From assembly GCF_000384335.2 (NCBI RefSeq), contig NZ_KQ031382.1, forward strand, positions 3,173,545-3,237,544: DNA of 64,000 nucleotides, in the 5' to 3' direction. Origin of the DNA: Hyphomicrobium sp. 99 (GTDB lineage Bacteria > Pseudomonadota > Alphaproteobacteria > Rhizobiales > Hyphomicrobiaceae). Position numbers and translations under genes: made by a program. Each line of letters opens with the position of its first letter. Position 1 is the first letter of the stretch. The notes beneath the pieces were generated by a model that saw nothing but the letters and a program-made list of their open reading frames with translations, did no database searches and was not told the DNA's origin. Shown here piece after piece: positions 47,888-56,237 of the stretch.

Positions 47888-48463
47888 TCAAGTATCGAGA
47901 CAACGTTGCGGGCCCGAGGGTGTCAGCACCCAATCGAGTTTCTCGTCATAGCTTTCGGCAGGGACCGCGTCGACCCTTTGTTCGTCGTAGGCAATGCCGA
48001 CGGCGACGACGCGTTTGAGCTTCCTCAGTCGCCGCAGCGTCCGGTCGTAAAAACCGCCGCCATAGCCGAGCCGGTAACCGCGGAGGTCGAACGCCAAGAG
48101 CGGCACCAGAACGACATCCGGCTCGACCACCGGCTTATCCTCGAGCGGTTCCGCGATGCCCCATTGGGCCGGCGCCATGGTGTCACCCGGCGACCACGAA
48201 CGCATCAGCAGCGGCTTCCCGCGACCTTGCATAGCAGGGAGCGCCAGCTTGAACCCTTCGGCCTGCAGCCAAGCCATCAACGCCGCCGGATTGATCTCGT
48301 CGCGGATGGCCGCAAAGCCTGAAACGACAGCATCGGGCTTGATACCCAGAAAATCGAGGCCCTGAGCCGCAATCTTCCGGCTCGCCTCCGCTCCATGACG
48401 CTCAAAGGCCGCTTTCCGCCGAAGAAGCGCTTCGGCTCGCAGCTCTTTTTTGGCGTCTGGCAT
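47888..48463 (-). CDS. 5-formyltetrahydrofolate cyclo-ligase
   Basis: A 191-residue enzyme converting 5-formyl-THF to 5,10-methenyl-THF with ATP. Motifs: KKELRAEALLRRKA at the N terminus, PLLMRSWSPGD, WGIAEP, DVVLVPLLAFDLRGYRLGYGGGFYDRTL (the signature loop) and VGIAYDEQRV. The ATG at 48463 fits the family length; the open frame continues 64 codons upstream through the 6S RNA region and should be ignored. Location just downstream of 6S RNA and zapA is conserved across proteobacteria. Confidence 0.93.
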   Translation of the reverse strand: MPDAKKELRAEALLRRKAAFERHGAEASRKIAAQGLDFLGIKPDAVVSGFAAIRDEINPAALMAWLQAEGFKLALPAMQGRGKPLLMRSWSPGDTMAPAQWGIAEPLEDKPVVEPDVVLVPLLAFDLRGYRLGYGGGFYDRTLRRLRKLKRVVAVGIAYDEQRVDAVPAESYDEKLDWVLTPSGPQRCLDT

Positions 48464-48499
48464 CACTTCCGCAGTCAAACGCTCTACCCGTTGAAAAAG

Positions 48500-48658
48500 T
48501 AAATGCCGCGAAGGCCGTTGGGAACATGATCCCGCGTGGTCCCTACGAGTGTAGGTGGGCACCATATGTCCGAAGCCACGGCTCCGGACAGGGACAGCAC
48601 CCATGCGGATCTTATAGGCCCCCGGGTCATTTGTCCCTGACGAGCCCCGCAGCACCCC
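48500..48658 (-). ncRNA. ssrS: 6S RNA
   Basis: A ~155-nt rod-like RNA on the minus strand between zapA and 5-FCL, the conserved place for 6S RNA. The closing stem pairs TGCTGCGGGG (5' side, about 48654-48645) with the 3' side CTTCGCGGCA, using G-U pairs. The apical stem pairs TGGGTGCT with GGTGCCCA and ends in GTCCGGAGCC/GGCTTCGGAC. Between them is a large bubble whose 3' strand folds into CCTAC-ACTC-GTAGG, a typical alphaproteobacterial feature. A T-rich stretch (TTTACTTTTT) follows. 6S RNA binds the sigma-70 holoenzyme by mimicking an open promoter. Ends are estimated. Confidence 0.85.
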
Positions 48659-48719
48659 TGATTTAGGTCAGTTGGACGGAAAAATCCAGGGCCAGTCCTG
48701 CCTCATCCCCCGATCAGCG

Positions 48720-49058
48720 CTAGCCTTTGGCTCGCCGCCTGACGGGCTCGATGTCTTCATCTTCGTGATCTTGGTCGGCCTCTTCGGCCTGGATGCTGCG
48801 AATAGCGACTGACCTGACCTCGGACGGGCTGCCCTCGAGCAGCTCGTCAACGTCCGCTCGGGCATCAAACAGCTCGTCGGTCACCATGAGGGCAGCCATA
48901 AGGATGAGCCGCTCGTCACCGACAGCCCCGTGCTCCTGCACCAGTCCATCGAGCTTAGAACTCAGATAATCGACGATATCGGTCAGACGCCGCGCGTCAT
49001 GTTCTTCGCACAAAAAGCGATAAGTGCGTTGATTGAAGGTGAACGGGACCTCGGCCAT
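48720..49058 (-). CDS. zapA: Cell division protein ZapA
   Basis: A 112-residue FtsZ-associated protein. The N-terminal domain (about 4-50) has FTFNQRTYRFLCEEHDARRL and the following helix (YLSSKLDGLVQ); the C-terminal helix (about 50-85, ERLILMAALMVTDELFDA) forms the dimeric coiled coil. The last ~25 residues are acidic then basic. It promotes FtsZ protofilament bundling at the division site. A coiled-coil protein gene lies 45 bp upstream, and 6S RNA follows. Confidence 0.92.
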   Translation of the reverse strand: MAEVPFTFNQRTYRFLCEEHDARRLTDIVDYLSSKLDGLVQEHGAVGDERLILMAALMVTDELFDARADVDELLEGSPSEVRSVAIRSIQAEEADQDHEDEDIEPVRRRAKG

Positions 49059-49103
49059 TCTATCCGGCAGCTCCGCCGCTCTCCGCTCGAACGACGCGCA
49101 CAG

Positions 49104-49325
49104 TCAACCGCTCTCGTGAAGACTATGAAGCGAATCGAGAACCCAATCAATCCGGTTGAGGGCGTCCGCCGAGCGCTGTTCGAGCTCCGCGATACGCTGT
49201 TGCGCGGCGGCCAACTCGGCCCGAAGACGCGCGTTCTCCGACCGGAGCTCAACGTCGCCCATCGGCTTGCGGGTGGACTTTACGTCGTCCCCACGCTTGA
49301 TTTTTACGGTGTTGCGTTCAGTCAT
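49104..49325 (-). CDS. Small coiled-coil protein upstream of zapA
   Basis: A 73-residue protein, basic at the N terminus (about 1-20) and predicted coiled coil over about 25-68 (ELRSENARLRAELAAAQQRIAELEQR). It resembles the DUF4164-type proteins found next to zapA in alphaproteobacteria and recalls ZapB in size and architecture, though sequence identity to ZapB is not evident. Position suggests a division-related role; that is inference. Confidence 0.7.
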   Translation of the reverse strand: MTERNTVKIKRGDDVKSTRKPMGDVELRSENARLRAELAAAQQRIAELEQRSADALNRIDWVLDSLHSLHESG

Positions 49326-49608
49326 GGCCTCTAATCACCCTTTCGGGCGACACGATTGACGCACCTGTCACCTAATGCTTGCCGTCTACGTTAACTAGCG
49401 AAGGTAAACGACGTCAATAAACGAGACCGTGTTTGTACCCTACTGAACGAAAAGATTTGCCGGAGCGTATCTCGGATCGCCGGGGCAATCTGATTGACAG
49501 GGGCCTATCAACTGACGTTAAAGACCCGCAATTACTGGCGATAACGGTGATTAGAACAATATCTCGTCAGCCCTAGCATATATCTCTTACCCCGGAGGAC
49601 CCCCGAGA

Positions 49609-50619
49609 ATGACTGTGAAGGTGGCGATCAACGGTTTCGGCCGCATCGGTCGTAACGTGCTGCGCGCAATCATCGAGAGTGGACGCACGGATATTGAAGT
49701 CGTCGCCATCAATGATCTCGGCCCCGTCGAAACGAACGCCCATCTCTTGCGTTATGACAGCGTGCATGGCCGATACCCGAAGGAAGTGAAGGTCTCCGGC
49801 GACACGATCGACGCGGGAAGCGGACCGATCAAGGTCACGGCGATCAAGAACCCCGCCGAGCTTCCCCACAAAGCCCTCGGCGTCGATATCGCATTCGAGT
49901 GCACCGGCATCTTCACGTCGAAAGAAAAGGCGAAGGCACACCTTGATGCGGGCGCGAAGCGCGTTCTCGTCTCGGCGCCCGCCGACAACGCCGACCTGAC
50001 GGTCGTCTACGGCGTCAACGAAGACAAGCTGACAAAGGACCATGTCGTCGTCTCGAACGCGTCGTGCACGACGAACTGCCTCGCGCCTGTCGTACATGTT
50101 CTGCACGATCTCATCGGCATCCAGCACGGCTTCATGACGACGATCCATTCCTATACCGGCGATCAGCCGACGCTCGACACCTTGCACAAGGATCTTTATC
50201 GCGGCCGCGCTGCCGCGCTGAACATCATCCCGACGACGACCGGCGCCGCCAAAGCGGTCGGCCTCGTCATCCCGGACTTGAATGGCAAACTCGACGGCGC
50301 CTCGATGCGCGTGCCGACGCCGAACGTCTCGCTGGTTGACTTCAAGTTCGTCGCCAAGCGGAACACGACGGCCGAGGAAGTCAATAACGCCCTTATCGAA
50401 GCCTCGAAGTCGAACCGCCTCGCCGGCATTTTGGCGACGACCGGCGAGAAACTCGTCTCGATGGACCTGAACCACGATCCCGCGTCCTCGACCGTAGCCC
50501 TCGATCAAACCAAGGTGATCGACGGGAACTTCGTCCGCGTTGTCTCGTGGTACGATAACGAATGGGGCTTTTCGAACCGCATGGCCGACACGGCGGTCGC
50601 GATGGCGAAGCTGATCTAA
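49609..50619 (+). CDS. gap: Glyceraldehyde-3-phosphate dehydrogenase
   Basis: A 336-residue NAD-dependent enzyme interconverting glyceraldehyde-3-phosphate and 1,3-bisphosphoglycerate. The Rossmann motif is VAINGFGRIGRNVLRA, the catalytic Cys is in SNASCTTNCLAP (about 155), and SYTGDQ, NIIPTTTGAAKAVG and SWYDNEWGFSNRM follow. Length and motifs are standard. CCGGAGGA precedes the ATG. The next gene is fba, 72 bp on; the pgk often found between them is absent. Confidence 0.97.
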   Translation: MTVKVAINGFGRIGRNVLRAIIESGRTDIEVVAINDLGPVETNAHLLRYDSVHGRYPKEVKVSGDTIDAGSGPIKVTAIKNPAELPHKALGVDIAFECTGIFTSKEKAKAHLDAGAKRVLVSAPADNADLTVVYGVNEDKLTKDHVVVSNASCTTNCLAPVVHVLHDLIGIQHGFMTTIHSYTGDQPTLDTLHKDLYRGRAAALNIIPTTTGAAKAVGLVIPDLNGKLDGASMRVPTPNVSLVDFKFVAKRNTTAEEVNNALIEASKSNRLAGILATTGEKLVSMDLNHDPASSTVALDQTKVIDGNFVRVVSWYDNEWGFSNRMADTAVAMAKLI

Positions 50620-50629
50620 CGGAATTCTG

Positions 50630-50656
50630 ACGGGCGCTGCGAACGGCGCCCGTTTT
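50630..50656 (+). terminator. Weak terminator or attenuator between gap and fba
   Basis: An 8-bp stem, ACGGGCGC with GCGCCCGT, around an 8-nt loop is followed by TTTT. It lies 10 bp past the gap stop and may reduce readthrough into fba. Confidence 0.5.
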
Positions 50657-50691
50657 CACGAGTAATGAATTGAAAGCCTACGGAGGCAAAA

Positions 50692-51726
50692 ATGAGCGAA
50701 AAACTTGAGGACATCGCCCGCGCGCTCGTTGCGCCAGGCAAGGGCATTCTCGCTGCTGACGAAAGCACGAGCACGATTAAGAAGCGTTTCGATACGATCA
50801 AGCTCACCTCGACCGAGGACAGCCGCCGCGATTACCGTGAGATGCTGTTCCGGGCGACGGAGGGCATGAAAAATTACGTCTCCGGCGTCATTCTTTATGA
50901 CGAGACGCTACGTCAGAAGGCCAAGGACGGCACGCCGCTCGTCGACATCATGAAGGCCGCAGGCTCAATTCCCGGCATCAAGGTCGATCTCGGCGCGAAG
51001 CCGCTTGCCGGGCCGACCTCCAAAATCGAAACGATCACCGAGGGTCTCGACGGCCTGCGCGAGCGCTTCGCCGAATACCATAAGCTCGGCGCACGTTTCG
51101 CGAAGTGGCGCGGCGTCATCACGATCGCTGATGGCTTGCCGAGCTGGAACTGCGTCAAGGCCAACGCTCACGCGCTCGCCCGTTACGCCGCCCTCGCTCA
51201 GGAAGCCGGCATCGTCCCGATCGTCGAGCCTGAGGTGTTGATGGACGGCCCGCATTCGGGCCACGACATCAACGAATGCTACCGCGTAACGGAATGGACG
51301 CTGCGCACAGTATTCCGCGAACTTTACGACGCGCGCGTCCAGCTCGAAGGCATCATCCTGAAGCCGAATATGGTCATCGCAGGCCAGAAATCGCCGAAGC
51401 AGGCGAGCCCGGCCGAGGTTGCCGAAAAGACGATCAAGTGCCTGAAGGAAACGGTGCCGTCTGCGGTTCCCGGAATTGCGTTCCTGTCGGGCGGCCAATC
51501 GGACGAAGCAGCGACCCAGCACCTGTCGCTCATGAATGCGTCGGGTCCGTTGCCCTGGCCGCTGACGTTCTCCTACGGCCGCGCATTGCAGGCCGCAGCG
51601 ATCCAGGCATGGGGCGGAAAGCCGGAAAACGTTGCAGCCGGTCAGCGCGCCTTCACGCATCGCGCCAAGATGAACAGCCTTGCTGCTCTCGGCAAATGGA
51701 GCGAAACGCAAGAGAAGGCTGCCTAA
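50692..51726 (+). CDS. Class I fructose-bisphosphate aldolase
   Basis: A 344-residue Schiff-base aldolase cleaving fructose-1,6-bisphosphate. Motifs: LVAPGKGILAADESTSTIKKRF at the N terminus, YVSGVILYDETLRQ, KWRGVITIADGLPS, IVEPEVLMDG, and GIILKPNMV with the Schiff-base Lys (about 223), then FLSGGQSDEAATQHL and LTFSYGRALQ. All catalytic parts are present, and no zinc-site histidines of class II enzymes are seen. GGAGG lies upstream of the ATG. A strong bidirectional terminator follows. Confidence 0.95.
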   Translation: MSEKLEDIARALVAPGKGILAADESTSTIKKRFDTIKLTSTEDSRRDYREMLFRATEGMKNYVSGVILYDETLRQKAKDGTPLVDIMKAAGSIPGIKVDLGAKPLAGPTSKIETITEGLDGLRERFAEYHKLGARFAKWRGVITIADGLPSWNCVKANAHALARYAALAQEAGIVPIVEPEVLMDGPHSGHDINECYRVTEWTLRTVFRELYDARVQLEGIILKPNMVIAGQKSPKQASPAEVAEKTIKCLKETVPSAVPGIAFLSGGQSDEAATQHLSLMNASGPLPWPLTFSYGRALQAAAIQAWGGKPENVAAGQRAFTHRAKMNSLAALGKWSETQEKAA

Positions 51727-51750
51727 AGCAGGCAAGCCCGATCTCGAAAC

Positions 51751-51785
51751 AAAAAAGAGCGGATCAAACGATCCGCTCTTTTTTT
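51751..51785. terminator. Bidirectional terminator between fba and L,D-transpeptidase
   Basis: AAAAAGAGCGGATC pairs perfectly with GATCCGCTCTTTTT around an AAAC loop, with T tracts on both strands. It serves the convergent fba and L,D-transpeptidase genes. Confidence 0.95.
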
Positions 51786-51805
51786 GTGTCTCTGTCGTTG
51801 CCAGT

Positions 51806-54085
51806 TCAGTTCAGGAAGATATTCGACAGCGCATCCTGAATGGTGCCGCCGGTGCTCTTGCCTTGCGGCTTTTGCTTCGCGGAAGCGCTCTTCTTTGCGT
51901 CCTTGTTCTTCTTCGAAGGCGGCGGCGAATCCATCATGCTGTCCGAACCAGCATCGCCGACTGTGGTGGCGCCGCGCCGATCGTTGGACGCGCTCGGCAC
52001 TTCAGAAGCATTCGATTCGGTCGGGTCGATCGCTTCCGGTGCGGTGTAGCGAACCGGACGCCCACGCAGCGCCGACATGATCCGGCCGTCGTGGCCGTAG
52101 ATGTCCGAGTACGTCTGCAGGCGACCATCGTCATCGACCCGAGCGGTGAAGTACACCAGATAGACCGGCACTTCCTTCGTCAGCGTAACATTGGCGCCGC
52201 TGTCCCAGAGCTGTCCGACCTTCTCGGGCGAATAGCCCTTATCCTCTGCGAGAAGCACCTCGGCAGTCCGGCGCGGTTCCTCGACACGCATGCATCCGTG
52301 GCTCAAAGCGCGAAAGCTTTGACCAAAGAGGCCGCGCTCGGGCGTATCGTGCATGTAAACGTCATGCCGGTTCGGGAAGCGGAATTTGACGAGACCGAGC
52401 GGATTGTCCGCGCCGGGCGGCTGAGTGAAGCTGTAATCCCGGACGTCAGCCGTGTTCCAGTTCACTGAATCCGGATTGACCGGCTGGCCCTTGTAATAGA
52501 CTTGCAGCTTATAGGCCTCCAGCACGCGCGCTCCGCCGCTGCTACCGCCACCGAACAGCTGGTCGAAGAAGCCGATACCGGTACCACCGCCGGACGCGCT
52601 TCTAAGGCGCGGCAGAAGTTCTTTGGCTTTGATGCCGTCGGGCATGCCCCAGCTCGGATGGAAGATCACGAATTCCATCTTGGACGCGAGCACCGGAGTC
52701 GGCCACGAGGGCTGACCGACGATCATTTTCTGCTTCAGCTCGAGTTCGTTGCCCTTCCAGATTTCGCTGGTGAACTCAGGAATGTTGTTCATCACGTAGA
52801 ACGGACCGAGATCCACCGGCAGCCAGCGCCAACGCTCCATATTGACGATCAGCCGGTCGAGATGCTGCTTCGGATCGATCTTCTTCGGCTCACCGGCCTT
52901 GTTCAGCGCCGCGCGTAAGCGATTGTTCACGACGCCATTCGCCTTGAAGCCGTTGTCCTTTTGAAAGGCGCGCACGGCGTCAGCGAGTTCATCGTCATAA
53001 ACACGCTCGTCTGCCGGGTTGGCGGCCGGCACCTTCAAGCGCTGGCGCAATAGCGCAACCTGATCGTCTTCCGCGCCGGGCTTGAATTGCTTGCCGTCCG
53101 GCAGCTTGATGAGAAGGGCCGGATCGATCGCCTCCTCCTCCTGCTTCGGGCCCCGCGCCTTCAGTAGCGCTTGGCGCAACCGCTCGAAGCCGACATGCTT
53201 CGGATTGAGACCGCGCAGATACGCATCGGGCTCGGCGACGCTCGCCAATTCGCTGACGACCTTCTTCGGATCTTTAACCGGCGGCTTCATGTCGAGAATG
53301 TTGCTCAACGCGACGGGATCGAGACGGCCGCCCCGCGCAAAGCGCGCATATTTCAATGCCGAAAGCGTCAGCTGCGCTTCCGCTGCGCCCTGTGCTTCAG
53401 GGCTTGCACCGCTCGCAATTTCCGGCACCGGAAAATCGGTTGGCTCGAGGCCCCAATCGTCTGCGCTTCGGAGTGTCGAGATGACAGCCTTAGCTTTATG
53501 CGTGTACGCACCGTCGTGCACCCACACAGGTTCGGTCCGCGAGTTGTAGAAGTCGCGTGCTGCCGCAATGTCCTCACCGACGTTGTTCCGGCCGGCGAGA
53601 GATTTGTCGCCGAGCGTCGTCCGCGCCGCCTCTACGATCGGACTGACAGGTGGCGCGACAGGTGCCGCAACGGCCGGCGTCGCTTCGGGCTTCGGCTGAG
53701 TTGCAGTGTCAGCGGGTGCAGCCGAGGCGGGAGCGACTTCCGGAGCCGGGCTGGCAGTTGGCTGCGATACATTCGAAGCGGGAGCGGGCGCGGGCGCTTC
53801 ACTCGCAGGCGGCGTTACGGCGGCCGTCGAAGGCGCGGGATCGGCCGGAGCTTCAGAAGGCGCTGTTGCAGGCAGCGATGAAGGTGCTGTCGCTGCCGCA
53901 TCTTTTGCAGCATCTGAAGAAGGAAGTGCGCCGGTCGTCGCCGGGGTGCCGGACGGCGGAAAATACGTCGTCGTACCGTCTTGCGAATTCTGAACAGTTG
54001 GCTCAGCCATGGCAGCAGGAACGCCGCCGATCAAGCCAATCCCCAGCAAGCTGACGCCCAGAAGGCGAAGAGAAGATTTATTCAT
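51806..54085 (-). CDS. L,D-transpeptidase, YcbB/LdtD-like
   Basis: A 759-residue periplasmic enzyme forming 3-3 peptidoglycan cross-links or anchoring proteins. Order: signal peptide (about 1-25), a ~140-residue Ala/Pro/Ser-rich linker, a scaffold domain, a peptidoglycan-binding domain (about 345-400, VYDDELADAVRAFQKDNGFKANG), and the YkuD catalytic domain (about 430-650) with MERWRWLPVDLG and the active-site HDTPERG...SHGCMRVE. A C-terminal Lys/Ser-rich tail of about 90 residues follows. It is longer than E. coli LdtD (615 aa) because of the linker and tail. The ATG at 54085 gives the signal peptide. Confidence 0.9.
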   Translation of the reverse strand: MNKSSLRLLGVSLLGIGLIGGVPAAMAEPTVQNSQDGTTTYFPPSGTPATTGALPSSDAAKDAAATAPSSLPATAPSEAPADPAPSTAAVTPPASEAPAPAPASNVSQPTASPAPEVAPASAAPADTATQPKPEATPAVAAPVAPPVSPIVEAARTTLGDKSLAGRNNVGEDIAAARDFYNSRTEPVWVHDGAYTHKAKAVISTLRSADDWGLEPTDFPVPEIASGASPEAQGAAEAQLTLSALKYARFARGGRLDPVALSNILDMKPPVKDPKKVVSELASVAEPDAYLRGLNPKHVGFERLRQALLKARGPKQEEEAIDPALLIKLPDGKQFKPGAEDDQVALLRQRLKVPAANPADERVYDDELADAVRAFQKDNGFKANGVVNNRLRAALNKAGEPKKIDPKQHLDRLIVNMERWRWLPVDLGPFYVMNNIPEFTSEIWKGNELELKQKMIVGQPSWPTPVLASKMEFVIFHPSWGMPDGIKAKELLPRLRSASGGGTGIGFFDQLFGGGSSGGARVLEAYKLQVYYKGQPVNPDSVNWNTADVRDYSFTQPPGADNPLGLVKFRFPNRHDVYMHDTPERGLFGQSFRALSHGCMRVEEPRRTAEVLLAEDKGYSPEKVGQLWDSGANVTLTKEVPVYLVYFTARVDDDGRLQTYSDIYGHDGRIMSALRGRPVRYTAPEAIDPTESNASEVPSASNDRRGATTVGDAGSDSMMDSPPPSKKNKDAKKSASAKQKPQGKSTGGTIQDALSNIFLN

Positions 54086-54352
54086 TCCCCGTTTGGCTCC
54101 GATAGGCGAGAGGCGCGGCGATGCCAGCGTTGCCGACACTACGTGAGCCCTCAAGTTGGCGGAAAAACGCCGGAACACAGAGATAGGCGACAATCGCCCG
54201 TCCCCCCAAAATGGTAAACTGCGTAAGCCCCGGAATCCGGCGAAAAAACCGGTCCGTGACTAAGAAAACTCGAATCGGCTTGAGTATATCCCCGTTTACT
54301 GCAACCCAGTGCGGGAAACGTCGTTGCCCAACACTACGAATGCGCCCGCTTC

Positions 54353-55060
54353 TTGTTTCTGCCGCAATCGGCTTCGAAGAGCGGGCCTGAACCGGAGCCT
54401 TATCGCTTGTCGAGCGCCACCAGCCTTTATCTAGATTTCGAGATCGATGCGGGATCAACCGCTGCGCACGCGTCGAGCTTGCTCAACGCGGCGTGCGATG
54501 CCGCGCCGATCGAAAGCGTCCTCATCCGTGCCCCGGAAGGGTCAGCGCTCGACGAAGCCATCGCTCGCACGCTCATCGCACAGATTCAAAAACGGAATAT
54601 CGCGGCCCTCGTCGCATCCAGCCTGGACGAGGCCACGAAGCTCGGCGCCGACGGCATCCATTTGCCCTGGTCGCGCGATATCGTTCGCCAGTTCAAAACG
54701 TTGAAGCAATCGGCCCCGTCGGGAACAGTCATCGGAGTCGATGCCGGCCGCAGCCGTCACGACGCGATGGAAATAGCGGAAGCGGGCGCCGATTACGTCG
54801 CCTTCGGCGTTCCACCCCACGTCGAGGATCGCGAACGCGCTGCCGAGCGCCAGCTCGATCTTGTCTCCTGGTGGCACGAGTTGTTCGAAATCCCCTGCGT
54901 CGCCTTTGATGTCGATGATGCGGACGCTGCGCATTCCCTCGCAGAAGCAGGCGCAGACTTCGTCGCCGTGCGCCTTACATCCGCAGATCCCGAACAAACG
55001 GTCGCCGTTAAAGCGCGCGAATTTTCCGAAGCTTTGAAAACTCCGGAGCCAGCGAAATGA
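54353..55060 (+). CDS. ThiE/TenI-like phosphate-binding barrel protein, degenerate
   Basis: A 235-residue TIM-barrel protein with thiamine-phosphate-synthase-like segments: LVASSLDEATKLGADGIHLPWS, GTVIGVDAGRSRHDAMEIAEAGADYVAFGVPP. True ThiE has HLGQxD and a P-T-x-T-K phosphate loop; here they read HLPWSRD and GVPPHVED, so canonical TMP synthase activity is doubtful. The listed TTG start is uncertain. Its stop overlaps the Sel1 gene start (ATGA), so the two proteins are co-translated, a pairing seen in Rhizobiales as far as I recall. No other thiamine genes are nearby. Confidence 0.65.
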   Translation: MFLPQSASKSGPEPEPYRLSSATSLYLDFEIDAGSTAAHASSLLNAACDAAPIESVLIRAPEGSALDEAIARTLIAQIQKRNIAALVASSLDEATKLGADGIHLPWSRDIVRQFKTLKQSAPSGTVIGVDAGRSRHDAMEIAEAGADYVAFGVPPHVEDRERAAERQLDLVSWWHELFEIPCVAFDVDDADAAHSLAEAGADFVAVRLTSADPEQTVAVKAREFSEALKTPEPAK

Positions 55061-56160
55061 TAGGACGCGCGGCGAAATTCGCCGCCCCTCTCGCGCTATC
55101 GGCGCTCTTCGGCTTTACCGCCGCCGCTCCGCTTTCCGCGGACAGCAGCTCGTGGTTCACTCGGGACACCGAAACGCCCGTTCCGAAACTAGCGCCCTCG
55201 CCGAAGAAGCCCGCTCAATCGAGCGCACCGTCGAACGCACCCGCGCCAGGCGGAACGTCCGACATCCGGAAATCAATCCCCTCGACGGTACCAGCAACCG
55301 GCGACGACGCGGCGTACACGGCGTTCGATCAAGGCCAGTATCTGACGGCTCTGAAGCTCGCCGAAGAAGCAGCCAGCCGTGGCGAACCCCAGGCCAACAC
55401 GCTGATCGCGCGCATCTATACGGAAGGTCTCGGCGTCCAGAAGGACGATCGCAAAGCCTTCGAATACTATAAGCGCGCCTCCGACCTCGGCGACATACAG
55501 GGCACGTTCGCGCTCGCCATCTCGTACGCCGAAGGCCGCGGCGTGAAGAAAGATCGCAAAGCCGCCGCCGAACTTTTCGAAAAGGCGGCGCTGACGGGGC
55601 AAGCCGAAGCCAACTACAATCTCGGCCTTCTTTTCCTCAAAGGCGACGGCAAACCCGAAAATCCCATTCGCGCCTTCCAGCACATCCGCTACGCCGCGGA
55701 AAAAGGCTTGCCGCAGGCTCAATACGACCTCGCCGAGCTTTACCAGTCCGGAACGGGCACGAACGCCGACGCGCTGGAAGCTGCCCGCTGGCTGTCCCGC
55801 GCTGCCGAGCAGGGCTATCCCGAGGCCCAGTACGATTACGCGGTCCGCCTTATCCAGGGCATGGGCCTGACGAAAGACGAGCCCAAAATTCCAATCCTAA
55901 TGAAGGCCGCCGCCGACAAGGGAATAGCAGGCGCCCAGAACCGCTTGGCCTACATCTATTTCGACGGCATCAAGGTAAAGAAAGATCCGGTCGAAGCAGC
56001 CAAGTGGCGGCTTATCGCCAAAAAGAACGGCTTCGACGACCAAGAGCTCGACGCGCGGATTGCGAACATGCCGAAAGCCGACCGCCAGAAAGCTGAGGCG
56101 GCAGCATCGGCCTGGGCGGACCGCATCCGGGTCGACGCGGGCATGGCCGAGGGCCCGTAG
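55057..56160 (+). CDS. Secreted Sel1-repeat protein
   Basis: A 367-residue protein with a signal peptide (residues 1-28, LSADSSS), a Pro/Ser/Ala-rich stretch (about 45-85) and about six Sel1/TPR-like units (about 90-325) with patterns such as ARIYTEGLGVQKDDRKAFEYY, AISYAEGRGVKKDRKAAAELF and AELYQSGTGTNADALEAARWL. Sel1 proteins serve as adaptors for protein complexes, often in the envelope. The final ~40 residues are helical and basic/acidic mixed. It overlaps the ThiE-like gene by 4 bp, and an inositol-phosphatase-family gene follows 78 bp on. Confidence 0.85.
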   Translation: MIGRAAKFAAPLALSALFGFTAAAPLSADSSSWFTRDTETPVPKLAPSPKKPAQSSAPSNAPAPGGTSDIRKSIPSTVPATGDDAAYTAFDQGQYLTALKLAEEAASRGEPQANTLIARIYTEGLGVQKDDRKAFEYYKRASDLGDIQGTFALAISYAEGRGVKKDRKAAAELFEKAALTGQAEANYNLGLLFLKGDGKPENPIRAFQHIRYAAEKGLPQAQYDLAELYQSGTGTNADALEAARWLSRAAEQGYPEAQYDYAVRLIQGMGLTKDEPKIPILMKAAADKGIAGAQNRLAYIYFDGIKVKKDPVEAAKWRLIAKKNGFDDQELDARIANMPKADRQKAEAAASAWADRIRVDAGMAEGP

Positions 56161-56237
56161 CCTTTCAGTCGCCTTGCCACTCGGGGCAAGAGCCGTTAGA
56201 GCCCGGCACTCCCCTTTTTGCGGCCGGACCAACGAAA

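Noticed and set aside
54340..54390. 16-codon frame starting ATG just before the ThiE-like gene
   Set aside because: No ribosome site and no conserved features; overlaps the ThiE-like start region in another phase.
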